Assembly (NCBI RefSeq): GCF_001556105.1
Contig: NZ_LSIF01000027.1
Coordinates: 62,001 to 126,000 of the forward strand
DNA: 64,000 nucleotides
From: Pseudoxanthomonas mexicana
Lineage (GTDB): Bacteria; Pseudomonadota; Gammaproteobacteria; Xanthomonadales; Xanthomonadaceae
Direction: 5' to 3'
Shown here: positions 9,616-18,119 of the stretch, piece by piece
Numbering within the stretch: the stretch's first letter is position 1
Layout of the letters: each line of letters starts with the position of its first letter
Notes under the pieces: generated by a model
Told to the model about the DNA's origin: nothing
Database searches by the model: none
Seen by the model: only the letters and a program-made list of their open reading frames with translations
Translations under genes and position numbers: made by a program

Positions 9616-11339
9616 CGGCGCCGCCCGGCATGTCGAGCGAGCGTGATCGCCTGCGCCATGCCGTCGCGCAGCAGCCGCAGGATTTCATCGCATGGGTGAT
9701 GCTGTCGGATGCCGAGCTCGATCATGGCGATGCCGATGCCGGATTGCGCGCCGCCCAGCGCGCGCTGACGCTCCGGCCCGGTCATCCGGAAGCCCTTGCA
9801 CGGCTCGGCCGCAGCCATTGGTTGTCTGGCCGGCACGTGCAGGCGGCGCAGGCGCTGACCGAAGCCGCCGCACAGGCGCCGCAGCATCCCGGCATCGCGC
9901 TGTGGCTGGGCCATGCGCTGGAAGACGCCGGCGAAGCCGAAGCCGCCGCGCAAGCTTACGAACACGCGTACCGGCTGGTGCCAGGCGAACCGATGTTCGC
10001 CGCCCATCTGCTGAACTGGCGCCGCAAGCTCTGCGACTGGCGTGACCTGGACGCACTGTCGGCGCAGGTGCGACGCGCCGTGCGCGACGGGACCGGTGTC
10101 GTCGAGCCGTTCGCCTTCCTCAGCGAAGAAGCCGACGCGCAGGAACAGCTCGCCTGTGCGCGCCAGCGTGCGCAGGCGCTGGCCGCGGTGATCCGACCGT
10201 TGCCGCCTGCCTCGCCGGCGCAGGCCGACGCGCCGCTGCGCCTGGGCTTCCTGTCCAACGGCTTCGGCGCGCATCCGACCGGCCTGCTGACCGTAGCGTT
10301 CTTCGAAGCGTTGCAGGCTCATGCTCCCGTGGCCGCGCACCTGTTCGCCCTCACGCCCGACGACGGCAGCCCCATCCGGCAGCGGCTAGCGTCTGCTACG
10401 CAGCTGCACGACCTCTCCGGGCAGCCGCATGCGCGCGTCGCGCAGGCGATCCGCGGCCAGCGCATCGACGTGCTGTACGACCTGCGCGGCTGGGGCGGCG
10501 GCGGCACCCCGGAAGTGCTGGCGATGCGGCCCGCGCCGGTGCAGGTGAACTGGCTGGCCTACCCCGGCACCTCCGGTGCGCCGTGGATCGACTACGTACT
10601 GGCCGATCGTTTCACCCTGCCCGACACACTGGCGCCGTCGTACAGCGAAGCCGTCGCCTGGCTGCCCGGCGCGTTCCAGCCCTCGGACACGCGACGCGCG
10701 GTCGACACGCCGCCCTCGCGCGCGGAATGCGGCCTTCCCGATACCGGCATGGTCTATGCCTGCTTCAACAACAGCTACAAATTGAATCCGTGCAGCATGA
10801 CGCGGATGTTCGACGTGCTCCTCCAGGTCAATGGCAGCGTGCTGTGGCTGCTGTCCGGACCGGGTCGCGCCGACGAACGCCTGCGCGCAGCGGCGCAAGC
10901 GCACGGTGTGGATCCGGCGCGGCTGGTGTTCATGCGCAAGCTGCCGCATGCGGAGTACATGGCGCGCTACCGGCACGTCGACCTGTTCCTCGACACGCAG
11001 CCCTACAACGCGCACACCACCGCTTCCGATGCGCTGTGGGCGGGCGCGGCGGTGCTGACCTGTCCGGGCACCACGTTCGCTGCGCGCGTCGCCGGCAGCC
11101 TCAACCACCATCTGGGCCTGGACGACATGAACATGGCCGACGACGACGCCTTCGTCGCCGCCGCCATCCGACTGGGCCGCGATGCCGACGCGCGCATGGC
11201 CTTGCGTGCGCGCCTGCAGGCGGCGATCGCGAGCGCACCGCTGTTCGACATGCCCCGGTTCGCGGAGGGCTTCATCGACGTGGCCCGACGCATGGCTGAC
11301 CGGCACCGCAAGGGCCTGCCGCCCGCGTCGCTCGGCTGA
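9612..11339 (+). CDS. SPINDLY-type O-GlcNAc transferase homologue (XcOGT family)
   Basis: 575-residue GT41 protein resembling the Xanthomonas campestris OGT used as a structural model of the human enzyme. An N-terminal TPR part (about residues 20-145) precedes two Rossmann lobes. Visible landmarks are His221 in SNGFGAHPTG (human OGT equivalent FGNHPTS), Lys390 in FNNSYKLNP (human FNQLYKIDP) and the UDP-contacting NAHTTASDALWAGA followed by CPGTTFAARVAGS. The start at 9612 overlaps the GNAT stop (ATGA); the frame is open upstream, but that stretch is the GNAT gene. Its substrate in bacteria is not known; protein O-GlcNAcylation is inferred from the family. Confidence 0.9.
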   Translation: MTAPPGMSSERDRLRHAVAQQPQDFIAWVMLSDAELDHGDADAGLRAAQRALTLRPGHPEALARLGRSHWLSGRHVQAAQALTEAAAQAPQHPGIALWLGHALEDAGEAEAAAQAYEHAYRLVPGEPMFAAHLLNWRRKLCDWRDLDALSAQVRRAVRDGTGVVEPFAFLSEEADAQEQLACARQRAQALAAVIRPLPPASPAQADAPLRLGFLSNGFGAHPTGLLTVAFFEALQAHAPVAAHLFALTPDDGSPIRQRLASATQLHDLSGQPHARVAQAIRGQRIDVLYDLRGWGGGGTPEVLAMRPAPVQVNWLAYPGTSGAPWIDYVLADRFTLPDTLAPSYSEAVAWLPGAFQPSDTRRAVDTPPSRAECGLPDTGMVYACFNNSYKLNPCSMTRMFDVLLQVNGSVLWLLSGPGRADERLRAAAQAHGVDPARLVFMRKLPHAEYMARYRHVDLFLDTQPYNAHTTASDALWAGAAVLTCPGTTFAARVAGSLNHHLGLDDMNMADDDAFVAAAIRLGRDADARMALRARLQAAIASAPLFDMPRFAEGFIDVARRMADRHRKGLPPASLG

Positions 11340-11364
11340 CCCGCGATTGCGCTACCCTGCGGGC

Positions 11365-11883
11365 ATGAGCCATGCCGACGTCTTGATCCCGTTGCACCTC
11401 TGCGTACTGACCGTGTCGGACAGCCGCACGCTCGCCGAGGACCGCTCGGGCGATTACCTCGTCGAGGCGCTCGCACAGGACGGCCACCACCTGCACGACC
11501 GCGCGCTGCTGCCCGACGACCGTTATCGCCTGCGCGCGCAGGTCTCGCAGTGGATCGCCGATCCCGCCGTCGACGGCATCCTCGTCACCGGCGGCACCGG
11601 CTTCACCGGCCGCGATTCCACGCCCGAAGCGCTGATACCGCTGCTGGACAAGGAAATGCCCGGCTTCGGCGAACTGTTCCGGCATGTCAGCGTCGACGAG
11701 ATCGGCACGTCATCGCTGCAGTCGCGTGCGTTCGCCGGCCTGGCCAACCAGACCTTCATTTTCTGCCTGCCGGGCTCCACCTCGGCCTGCCGCACGGCGT
11801 GGGACAAGATCATCCGCGCCCAGCTCGATGCCCGCACGCGCCCCTGCAACCTGGCGACGCTGCGTCCCCGCTTGAAGGAATGA
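11365..11883 (+). CDS. moaB: Molybdenum cofactor biosynthesis protein B
   Basis: MoaB/MogA-type protein of 172 residues that binds molybdopterin and is thought to adenylate it for metal insertion. The family motif is clear: ILVTGGTGFTGRDSTPEA, preceded by LTVSDSRTLAEDRSGD and followed by FCLPGSTSACRTAWD. The start is the ATG at 11365; the same frame is open upstream but lies within the OGT gene. No other cofactor gene is nearby, so it is an isolated copy. Confidence 0.93.
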   Translation: MSHADVLIPLHLCVLTVSDSRTLAEDRSGDYLVEALAQDGHHLHDRALLPDDRYRLRAQVSQWIADPAVDGILVTGGTGFTGRDSTPEALIPLLDKEMPGFGELFRHVSVDEIGTSSLQSRAFAGLANQTFIFCLPGSTSACRTAWDKIIRAQLDARTRPCNLATLRPRLKE

Positions 11884-11899
11884 GCCAGGAGCGTTTGCG

Positions 11900-12235
11900 A
11901 TGTCCCTCGATGCCACCCTCCGATTGCTCGCCAAGGCCAGTGGCCTGACCGCCGCCGACCTCGCCGCCGCCATCCCGCGCGCCGGCGTATCCACGGTGAA
12001 GTCCTGGCTCGCCGGCGACAAGTTGCCCGGCGGCGAACAGCTCACCGCGCTCGCGCGCGCATTCGGCGTACCGGCCGGTGCGCTGCTGTCGGAACTGGCG
12101 ACGACGCTGGACCCTGCGCGCACGCAGGGCGAGCACGATCTGCTCGCGGCGTACCGAGCGCTCAACACCCGCCAGCAGGGCGCGCTGCTGGAAGTCGCCC
12201 GCAGCATGGCCGGACAGCCACGCCGCAAACGCTGA
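11900..12235 (+). CDS. XRE-type helix-turn-helix regulator
   Basis: Small 111-residue DNA-binding protein. The N-terminal ~65 residues form an XRE/Cro helix-turn-helix (LTAADLAAAIPRAGVSTVKS as helices two and three, then LPGGEQLTALARAFGVPAGA). The C-terminal part, EHDLLAAYRALNTRQQGALL, resembles the short dimerisation tail of phage-repressor-like regulators. A good Shine-Dalgarno (CCAGGAG) lies before the ATG. It sits between moaB and ppk2 in the same direction; its targets are unknown. Confidence 0.82.
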   Translation: MSLDATLRLLAKASGLTAADLAAAIPRAGVSTVKSWLAGDKLPGGEQLTALARAFGVPAGALLSELATTLDPARTQGEHDLLAAYRALNTRQQGALLEVARSMAGQPRRKR

Positions 12236-12262
12236 TCCCCTTCCCCCCGCACAGGACCCGCG

Positions 12263-13042
12263 ATGAAACCCCTCAAGCGCAAGGATTACGAAGCCCGCCT
12301 CAAGCCGCTGCAACTGGAACTCGCGGCGATGGCGCGCTGGGCATCGCACTGCGGTGCCCGCATCGTGCTGGTGATGGAAGGCCGCGACACCGCCGGCAAG
12401 GGCGGTGCGATCGGGGCGATCACCGAACACCTCAACCCGCGCCAGTGCCGCGTGGTGGCCCTGCCAAAACCGAGCGAGCGTGAAGCGACGCAGTGGTATT
12501 TCCAGCGCTACATCTCGCACCTGCCGGCGGCAGGCGAGATCGTGCTGTTCGACCGCAGCTGGTACAACCGCGCCGGCGTCGAGAAGGTCATGGGCTACTG
12601 CAGCGACGACCAGTACACGCGCTTCCTGCAGCAGGCACCGGTGTTCGAGCGCGGCATCACCGACGACGGCATCCTGCTGTTCAAGTACTGGCTGTGCGTG
12701 GACCAGGCGCAGCAGGAAGAGCGCTTCGCCGAGCGCGCGAAAGAACCGCTGAAGAGCTGGAAGCTGTCGCCGATCGATCTCAAGGCACGCGAGAAGTACG
12801 CCGAATACACCGCCGCGCGCGAAGCCATGCTCAAGGCCACGCATACCGCGGATGCGCCGTGGACGCTGGTGGATTTCAACGACCAGCGCGCCGGGCGCCT
12901 GACCCTGATCCGCGACCTGCTGGACCGCCTGCCGGATACGCAGGTGCCGCTGGAGCCGCTGGGCCTGCCGCCGCTGAAGGTCAAACTGCACAAGGAACGC
13001 TACGGCGTCGTGAAGCCGATCAAGCCGCCGCGCGGCGGCTGA
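12263..13042 (+). CDS. ppk2: Polyphosphate kinase 2 (class I type)
   Basis: Uses polyphosphate to phosphorylate nucleoside diphosphates, or the reverse. The 259-residue single-domain protein has Walker A EGRDTAGKGG (about residues 39-48), the lid and Walker B region VLFDRSWYNRAGVEKVMGYC, and the family segment FKYWLCVDQAQQEERF. Length and motifs fit class I PPK2. The start is supported by the usual N terminus, KRKDYEARLKPLQLEL. A small secreted protein follows three bases later and may be co-expressed. Confidence 0.94.
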   Translation: MKPLKRKDYEARLKPLQLELAAMARWASHCGARIVLVMEGRDTAGKGGAIGAITEHLNPRQCRVVALPKPSEREATQWYFQRYISHLPAAGEIVLFDRSWYNRAGVEKVMGYCSDDQYTRFLQQAPVFERGITDDGILLFKYWLCVDQAQQEERFAERAKEPLKSWKLSPIDLKAREKYAEYTAAREAMLKATHTADAPWTLVDFNDQRAGRLTLIRDLLDRLPDTQVPLEPLGLPPLKVKLHKERYGVVKPIKPPRGG

Positions 13043-13045
13043 GCG

Positions 13046-13450
13046 ATGCGCCTGCCGCTCATGGCCACCCTGTGGCTGGTCGCCGCGCCGGCGATGGCGC
13101 AGGACGCCACGCCGCCCGAGGGTACGTCCGCCACCACGATGGACACGCTCGTCGTCCGGCCGGATCCGGAGGAAGTGCTGGATCTCTATCGCTTCGAGAA
13201 CCCGATCGAGGTCGAGCCCTCGGCCTTCGGCAACCGTTGGAAGGAACCGACCAGCCTGGAGCAGTTGGGCAAGAATGGCGGCATCGTCCCCGTCCTGGTC
13301 GGCCTCGCCGCACAACAGGTGCAGAAAGGCGTGCGCAAGATCCCCGGGTGGAAGGAACCGAGGCAGGCGGTGGTCGCGCGTTCGCCGCCCCTGGATGAGG
13401 AACAGGCCGCACGCGCGGTGCGCCTGCACGACGCAGGCCAGCCACGCTAG
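13046..13450 (+). CDS. Small secreted hypothetical protein downstream of ppk2
   Basis: 134-residue protein with a clear signal peptide, MRLPLMATLWLVAAPAMA, followed by a polar mature part. The mature part has no cysteine and no transmembrane segment. A central stretch (FGNRWKEPTSLEQLGKNGG, then VPVLVGLAAQQVQKG) looks folded; no family recognised. It begins three bases after the ppk2 stop, so translation is probably coupled. It ends four bases before the convergent acylphosphatase gene. Confidence 0.75.
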   Translation: MRLPLMATLWLVAAPAMAQDATPPEGTSATTMDTLVVRPDPEEVLDLYRFENPIEVEPSAFGNRWKEPTSLEQLGKNGGIVPVLVGLAAQQVQKGVRKIPGWKEPRQAVVARSPPLDEEQAARAVRLHDAGQPR

Positions 13451-13454
13451 CGCA

Positions 13455-13721
13455 TCACCCGGTGACGAAGCCCTCGTTCACCGGCCCCGTCCATGCCTCG
13501 CGCACGACCGAGTCGACCTGCGCCGCGGCGGGTCCTTCATGAAGCCACGCCTGCAGTGCATCGAGCGCGGCGGCATCGCCCTCGGCGATCACGTCGACAC
13601 GGCCATCCGGCAGGTTGGTGGCACGGCCGGACAATCCGAGATCCATCGCGCGCTCGCGCGTCGAGGCACGGAAGAACACGCCCTGCACCTTGCCGCTGAC
13701 GAGGAAATGCGCCGCCGCCAT
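13455..13721 (-). CDS. acyP: Acylphosphatase
   Basis: Hydrolyses carboxyl-phosphate bonds such as acetyl or carbamoyl phosphate. The 88-residue product has the signature KVQGVFFRASTRERAMDLGL, with the catalytic Arg at about 18, and NLPDGRVDVIAEGD around the catalytic Asn36. The ATG at 13721 shares its A with the TGA stop of the upstream thioredoxin-like gene (TGATG), so the two are coupled. The frame stays open further upstream, but that belongs to the neighbouring gene in another frame. Confidence 0.93.
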   Translation of the reverse strand: MAAAHFLVSGKVQGVFFRASTRERAMDLGLSGRATNLPDGRVDVIAEGDAAALDALQAWLHEGPAAAQVDSVVREAWTGPVNEGFVTG

Positions 13722-14293
13722 CAGGCTTTTGCGGCTGGACCGCCTGCGGCGGCGATGACGGCCTCGATCTCCTTGCCCGTCACCGGGCCGAGGAACTGTT
13801 TGGCGACCTTGCCATCCGGCGCGATCAGGTAGGTCAGCGGCAGTCCGCGCGGCGTGGCGAAATCGGCGGGCGGGTTGTAGACATCGAGGATGGCGATCGG
13901 ATACACGACCGGCCGTTCTGCCAGGAAGGCCTTCAGTTCGTCGGCCTCGATTTCCTCGTACGCCAGCCCGATCACTTCGATGTGGTCGTTGTCCCTGTCC
14001 AGCGCGGACAGGTCCGGCATTTCCTTCAGGCAGGGCGCGCACCACGTCGCCCAGAAGTTCACCACCACCCACTTCCCCCGCCGGTCGGCCAGCGCGTAGT
14101 CGGCGCCGTCCAGCGTCTTCACCTGCAGCGTCGGCACCGCGACGGTGCGATCCGCTGCCTTCTGGGTCGCGGGGTCCACCGCCTGCACGTGCGCCTCGAT
14201 CGCGGGCGACGCCGCTTCCGACGGCGACGAACCGGCATTGCAGGCCGCCAGCAACAACACGGTGGCCAGCGACAGGGAGGAAACGGACTTCAT
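13721..14293 (-). CDS. TlpA-like thioredoxin-family lipoprotein
   Basis: 190-residue envelope thiol-disulphide protein. The signal peptide ends in a lipobox, LLLAAC, giving Cys18 as the lipidated residue. The mature part has a thioredoxin fold with WATWCAPC (Cys85 and Cys88) and a TlpA/ResA-like sequence, LDGADYALADRRGKWVVVNF. The cis-Pro region is RGLPLTYLIAPDG. It probably reduces periplasmic disulphides, for example in cytochrome c maturation, but the partner is unknown. Its start overlaps the yihY stop (ATGA) and its stop overlaps the acylphosphatase start. Confidence 0.9.
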   Translation of the reverse strand: MKSVSSLSLATVLLLAACNAGSSPSEAASPAIEAHVQAVDPATQKAADRTVAVPTLQVKTLDGADYALADRRGKWVVVNFWATWCAPCLKEMPDLSALDRDNDHIEVIGLAYEEIEADELKAFLAERPVVYPIAILDVYNPPADFATPRGLPLTYLIAPDGKVAKQFLGPVTGKEIEAVIAAAGGPAAKA

Positions 14294-15567
14294 GCAGGCT
14301 CCTGGTTGGATTCGACGAACAGGTCGCTGACGCGCTTTTTCAACAGTTCGCGCAACGGCACGCGCAGGTCGTCGAGCGCGATGCGCGCGGCGCGGCCCAG
14401 CGCATCGTCATGGAAAGGCAGGTGCGCTTCCGCCACGGGAATGCGCAGCTGGCAGGCTTCGTACAGGTCGCACAGCGTCAGGTCGTCCAGATCGCGCGAC
14501 AGCAGCCACTCGCCTTCCTCGTCGCGACGCAGCAGGTTGATCTCGGACAGCTGGCCCAGCATCTGCTGGATCAGCGAATCGGTCAGCATTGGCTCCATCG
14601 CCAGGATCTGGTCGCTGTGCAGGCCGCGTCCCTGCGCCCGCGCCTGCGAGAAGCGGCCCAGCATGCGCAGCAGGCCGTAGATCTCGTAGCCCAGCGGCAA
14701 CCGCAGCGCGATGGGCTGGTAACGGAACGCCGCCATGCCCGATGCAAGCGATGCGCCGAGCAGTACGGCCACCCAGCACAGGAAGATCCACAGCAGCAGG
14801 ATCGGCGCCGCCGCCACCGCGCCGTAGATCTTCTCGTAGGTGTTGAAGCTGCCCAGGTAGAGGCCGAGGCCCCACTTCGCCAGCTCCAGCAGCACGGTCG
14901 CCAGCAAGGCACCCGCCACCGCGTAGCGCCACTTGATGGTCCGGTGTGGCACCACGCGGTAGATCACCACGATGGCCGCGAGCTGGATCAGCACCGGTGC
15001 CACGCTCAACGACAGCGCCTGCAGCCATTTGCCGCCGCTGGTCGCGAACACCGGCAGCGCATAGAAGCGCGCGGAGAGTGCCAACGATGCCGCCGCCATC
15101 AGCGCACCCAGCGTCAGCACGGTCCAGTAGACGAGGAAGCGCGACAGCTTGGGCCGTGCGCTGCGCACGCGCCAGATGCGGTTGAACGTGGCCTCGATGC
15201 TGTTGAGCGTGATCAGCAGCGACACCATCAGCGCGATCACGCCCACCGCGGTCAGCTTGCCGGTGTTGGCGAGGAAGCCGTCCAGCTTTTCCTTCAGGCT
15301 CACGGCCGCGCCGGGCAGGAAGTTGGCGAAGATGTAGTCGCGCAACGACGCGCTCCACTCCTGGAACACCGGGAACGCGGACAGCACGCCGAACACCACC
15401 ATCGCCAGCGGCACCAGCGCGAACAGGGTGGTGTAGGCCAGCGAGCCGGCGGCCTGGAACAGGCGGTCGTCGAAGAAGCGCTTGGCCAGGAAACGGAAGA
15501 ACGTGCCCATGCGTGCGCGGTCGCGCATGCGTTCGGTCCAGCGGTTCAACGAGTCCAATGGCTCCAT
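14290..15567 (-). CDS. YihY/BrkB family inner-membrane protein
   Basis: 425-residue protein with about six transmembrane helices in the first 290 residues (for example LFQAAGSLAYTTLFALVPLA, LTAVGVIALMVSLLITLN, ILLLWIFLCWVAVLLGASL). A soluble, charged C-terminal domain of about 130 residues follows. It belongs to the family once misnamed ribonuclease BN; the true function is unknown. It heads the operon with the TlpA-like lipoprotein and acylphosphatase and is divergent from wrbA. The start MEPLDSLNRWTERM gives the expected short cytosolic N terminus. Confidence 0.9.
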   Translation of the reverse strand: MEPLDSLNRWTERMRDRARMGTFFRFLAKRFFDDRLFQAAGSLAYTTLFALVPLAMVVFGVLSAFPVFQEWSASLRDYIFANFLPGAAVSLKEKLDGFLANTGKLTAVGVIALMVSLLITLNSIEATFNRIWRVRSARPKLSRFLVYWTVLTLGALMAAASLALSARFYALPVFATSGGKWLQALSLSVAPVLIQLAAIVVIYRVVPHRTIKWRYAVAGALLATVLLELAKWGLGLYLGSFNTYEKIYGAVAAAPILLLWIFLCWVAVLLGASLASGMAAFRYQPIALRLPLGYEIYGLLRMLGRFSQARAQGRGLHSDQILAMEPMLTDSLIQQMLGQLSEINLLRRDEEGEWLLSRDLDDLTLCDLYEACQLRIPVAEAHLPFHDDALGRAARIALDDLRVPLRELLKKRVSDLFVESNQEPA

Positions 15568-15644
15568 GGGCGGAAGGGTAACCGATGCGTCACGGGACCG
15601 ACATCGCCGATACTAGGGGCCTTCCACGCAATGAAGATGGCCCG

Positions 15645-16241
15645 ATGCCCGAGATCCTGGTGCTCTACTACAGCCGCGGCGGGTCCGTGGCGCGGCTCGC
15701 ACGGCAGATCGCGCGCGGCGTGGGCGAAGTGGATGGCATGTCCGCGCGCCTGCGCACGGTGCCGCCCGTCGCCGCAGTGACCCAGCAGGCCGCGCCGCCA
15801 GTGCCGGAGGACGGCGCGCCGTACGTGGACCGGCAGGACCTGGCCGAATGCAGCGGCCTGATCCTCGGCAGCCCCACCCGTTTCGGCAACATGGCCGCAC
15901 CGGTCAAGCACTTCATCGATGGCCTGGGTGCGGAATGGGCCAGCGGCACGCTGGTCGGCAAGCCGGCAGCGGTGTTCACCTCCACCGCCACGCAGCATGG
16001 CGGGCAGGAATCCACCCTGCTGTCGATGCAGGTGCCGCTGCTGCACCACGGCTGCGTGATCGTCGGCATTCCCTTCACCGAACCGCAGCTCAGCACCACG
16101 CGCACCGGTGGCACGCCGTACGGCGCCAGCCACGTGGCCGGGGGCGAAGACGATCCGCAGCCCAGCGACGAGGAAGCCGCACTCGCCCGCGCGCTCGGTC
16201 GTCGCGTGGCCGACATCGCCCGCCGCCTGGAGCCGCGCTGA
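15645..16241 (+). CDS. wrbA: NAD(P)H:quinone oxidoreductase, WrbA type
   Basis: FMN-binding flavodoxin-fold enzyme that reduces quinones by two electrons. The 198-residue product starts MPEILVLYYSRGGSVARLA (FMN phosphate loop) and carries LILGSPTRFGNMAAPVKHFID and FTSTATQHGGQESTLLS, typical of WrbA. The start at 15645 is preferred over an upstream in-frame codon at 15585 because the flavodoxin strand begins at EILVLYY. The stop shares a base with the next ATG (TGATG). wrbA followed by a DUF2069 gene is common in this family of bacteria. Confidence 0.93.
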   Translation: MPEILVLYYSRGGSVARLARQIARGVGEVDGMSARLRTVPPVAAVTQQAAPPVPEDGAPYVDRQDLAECSGLILGSPTRFGNMAAPVKHFIDGLGAEWASGTLVGKPAAVFTSTATQHGGQESTLLSMQVPLLHHGCVIVGIPFTEPQLSTTRTGGTPYGASHVAGGEDDPQPSDEEAALARALGRRVADIARRLEPR

Positions 16242-16573
16242 TGGACCGCTCGCGCCTGCTGCTCGCCGGCCTGCTGCAACTGCTGGCCATCCTGTACGCC
16301 GCGTGGTTCTACGGCGACCGCCAGTACACCCTCGCGCTGCTGGTCTTCAGCCTGCCACCGATCGTGCTGATGATCGGCGTGATGGCGCGGCGGCGCACGG
16401 CGGCGTTCTGGGCCGGCGTGCTGGCGCTGTTCTGGTTTTCGCACGCGGTGATGGTGGCGTGGGCCGATCCGGTGAAGGCGAAGTTCGCCTGGGCCGGCAT
16501 CGTGCTGTCCATCGGCATCGTGCTGGCGACCAGCTGGCCCGCCTTCGCCAAGCGGTTCGGCAAGAAGCCGTGA
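16241..16573 (+). CDS. DUF2069 membrane protein
   Basis: 110-residue integral membrane protein with three to four predicted helices (LLLAGLLQLLAILYAAWFYG, LALLVFSLPPIVLMIGVM, FWAGVLALFWFSHAVMVAW, WAGIVLSIGIVLATSWPAF) and a basic C terminus. It matches the DUF2069 pattern; the family has no assigned function. The ATG overlaps the wrbA stop, and its TGA overlaps the next GTG start, so it is translationally embedded between the two. Confidence 0.85.
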   Translation: MDRSRLLLAGLLQLLAILYAAWFYGDRQYTLALLVFSLPPIVLMIGVMARRRTAAFWAGVLALFWFSHAVMVAWADPVKAKFAWAGIVLSIGIVLATSWPAFAKRFGKKP

Positions 16574-17274
16574 AGCGCTTCGCGCTCGTACTGTTGCTCG
16601 GCCTGCTGTCGCCGTACGCGTCGGCCGAAGAAGCGACCTGCGAGCCGCAGGACGCCGTCCGCGCGGAGAACCGCGACGGCAGCGTGCTGACCGTACAGAC
16701 CGACTGCGCCACGCCCGCGCTGCGGCGTTATGTCGCCACGCTCACCTGCGAAGGTGGACGCACGTGCGATCGGCTGGAGGTCACGCAGGAGGTCGTCTAC
16801 AACACCATGGGGCGTGCCCAGCTGGTGGACCTCGACCAGGACGGCATGCACGAGGTCGAGATCCGCGGCATGTGCGGCGCGGGGCCGAACTGCGAAGGCG
16901 AGGTCTACCGGATCGATCCCGGCACGATGACGTTGCGCCACTTCTTCAGCGGCGGCTATTACGAATTGCAGGTCATCGACGGCTGGCTGGTGGAAGCCGG
17001 ACGCAGCAGCTGCTGCAGCTGGGAGTTCCACCTGTGGCAGCTGGATGCACCGCACGCGCTGCCGCTGGAGTACGACACCATGGACCTGATGGTGCAGGTC
17101 AGCGCCAGTGGCGATGCCGACACCGTCGACGGCGTGGTGTGCACGTTCCTGCGCCAAAGCGGCGATAATTCGCAGGTGGTGGCCCCGCCTTCGCGCGCGC
17201 TGGAACGGATCTGCGAGCACTACGGCGAGGCCTACGAGCTGACTTCCCCCGATACAACGCCAGGCGCGCCGTGA
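16570..17274 (+). CDS. Secreted cysteine-containing hypothetical protein
   Basis: 234-residue exported protein starting at GTG 16570, which overlaps the DUF2069 stop (GTGA). The signal peptide is KRFALVLLLGLLSPYASA. The mature part has at least ten cysteines, including the pairs CEPQDAV, CEGGRTC, CGAGPNC and a striking SSCCSW, suggesting disulphides. A segment, LVDLDQDGMHEVEI, looks like a calcium-binding FG-GAP/EF-type loop. No family is recognised. It lies between DUF2069 and the asparaginase-like gene in one run of overlapping genes. Confidence 0.78.
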   Translation: MKRFALVLLLGLLSPYASAEEATCEPQDAVRAENRDGSVLTVQTDCATPALRRYVATLTCEGGRTCDRLEVTQEVVYNTMGRAQLVDLDQDGMHEVEIRGMCGAGPNCEGEVYRIDPGTMTLRHFFSGGYYELQVIDGWLVEAGRSSCCSWEFHLWQLDAPHALPLEYDTMDLMVQVSASGDADTVDGVVCTFLRQSGDNSQVVAPPSRALERICEHYGEAYELTSPDTTPGAP

Positions 17275-17294
17275 GCGCCGGCAGGAGCCTTGAG

Positions 17295-17780
17295 ATGGAC
17301 GAGCTGCTGATCGTCACCACCGGTGGCACGATCGACAAGATCTACTTCGACGACAAGTCCGATTACCAGATCGGCGATCCGCAGATCGGCATGATCCTGC
17401 GCGAGCTGGGGGTGACGTTCCGTTTCACGGTCATCCCGATCCTGCGCAAGGATTCGCTGCACATCACCGACGAGGACCGCGAGCTGGTCCGCGCGACCAT
17501 CGCCGCGCAGCCGACGAAGCACGTGCTGGTGACGCACGGCACCGACAGCATGGTGCAGACCGGCCACGTGCTGGCGGCCATCCCGGACAAGACCATCGTG
17601 ATGACGGGTGCGCTCAGCCCAGCCCGCTTCCGCGGCTCGGACGCCGAGTTCAACATCGGCTGCGCCATCGGTGCCGTGCAGTCGCTGCCCACCGGCGTGT
17701 ACATCGCCATGAACGGACGGATCTGGGATCCGGCGAAGGTCAGGAAGAACGTGGCAGAAAATCGGTTCGAAGCGGTGTGA
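17295..17780 (+). CDS. Half-length asparaginase-like protein
   Basis: 161-residue protein covering only the N-terminal domain of the asparaginase/glutaminase fold. It has both catalytic Thr motifs: VTTGGTIDKIYF near residue 10 and LVTHGTDSMVQTG near residue 80. The following MTGALSPARFRGSDAEFN also fits. The C-terminal domain of full-length enzymes (~330 residues) is absent; short proteins of this kind exist in the family, and activity is not certain. The ATG at 17295 has a good Shine-Dalgarno (GCAGGAG, 7-base spacing); a GTG at 17271 is an alternative. A diverged fragment of a related gene lies at 19260-19330. Confidence 0.85.
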   Translation: MDELLIVTTGGTIDKIYFDDKSDYQIGDPQIGMILRELGVTFRFTVIPILRKDSLHITDEDRELVRATIAAQPTKHVLVTHGTDSMVQTGHVLAAIPDKTIVMTGALSPARFRGSDAEFNIGCAIGAVQSLPTGVYIAMNGRIWDPAKVRKNVAENRFEAV

Positions 17781-17808
17781 GGCACACGCTTCCTGGCTCC
17801 AGTAACGA

Positions 17809-17839
17809 CAAGGCCCGCTGATGCGGGCCTTGTGCTTTA
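17809..17839 (+). terminator. Intrinsic terminator after the asparaginase-like gene
   Basis: A perfect 10-bp stem, CAAGGCCCGC/GCGGGCCTTG, with a TGAT loop (17809-17832) is followed by a short, weak T tract (TGCTTTAT). It closes the wrbA-to-asparaginase operon. Confidence 0.7.
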
Positions 17840-18119
17840 TGAAGCAGGGAATTGGTATCTGACCCCTATTCCATGGAAAGGAATCAGGCGGGCGAGATCG
17901 ATTGCCCGGCTTCGCGGAAGCTGGCACACCGACCTTTCCGTTCGCGTGTCCATACGAGTCGTCCGCGCAGAAAATGCTGAAATCGATGTGGATCACGCAT
18001 CGCCTTTACATAGACGTGGTGAATAACACATCGGCAGGCTCGATCCTCTCCAGCCCGCATGTCATCGCGGTGGGTCGATCTCTGGGACGGCGCCAGAGTA
18101 TGGCACCACCCCATGACCA
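17840..18119. other. Gap at the left edge of the lower-GC patch
   Basis: About 280 bases with no convincing gene. A 161-codon frame on the minus strand (17884-18369) overlaps the better-supported gene at 18120 in another frame and has a composition like a shadow. I see no promoter, repeat or RNA gene here. GC drops visibly compared with the DNA to the left. Confidence 0.5.
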
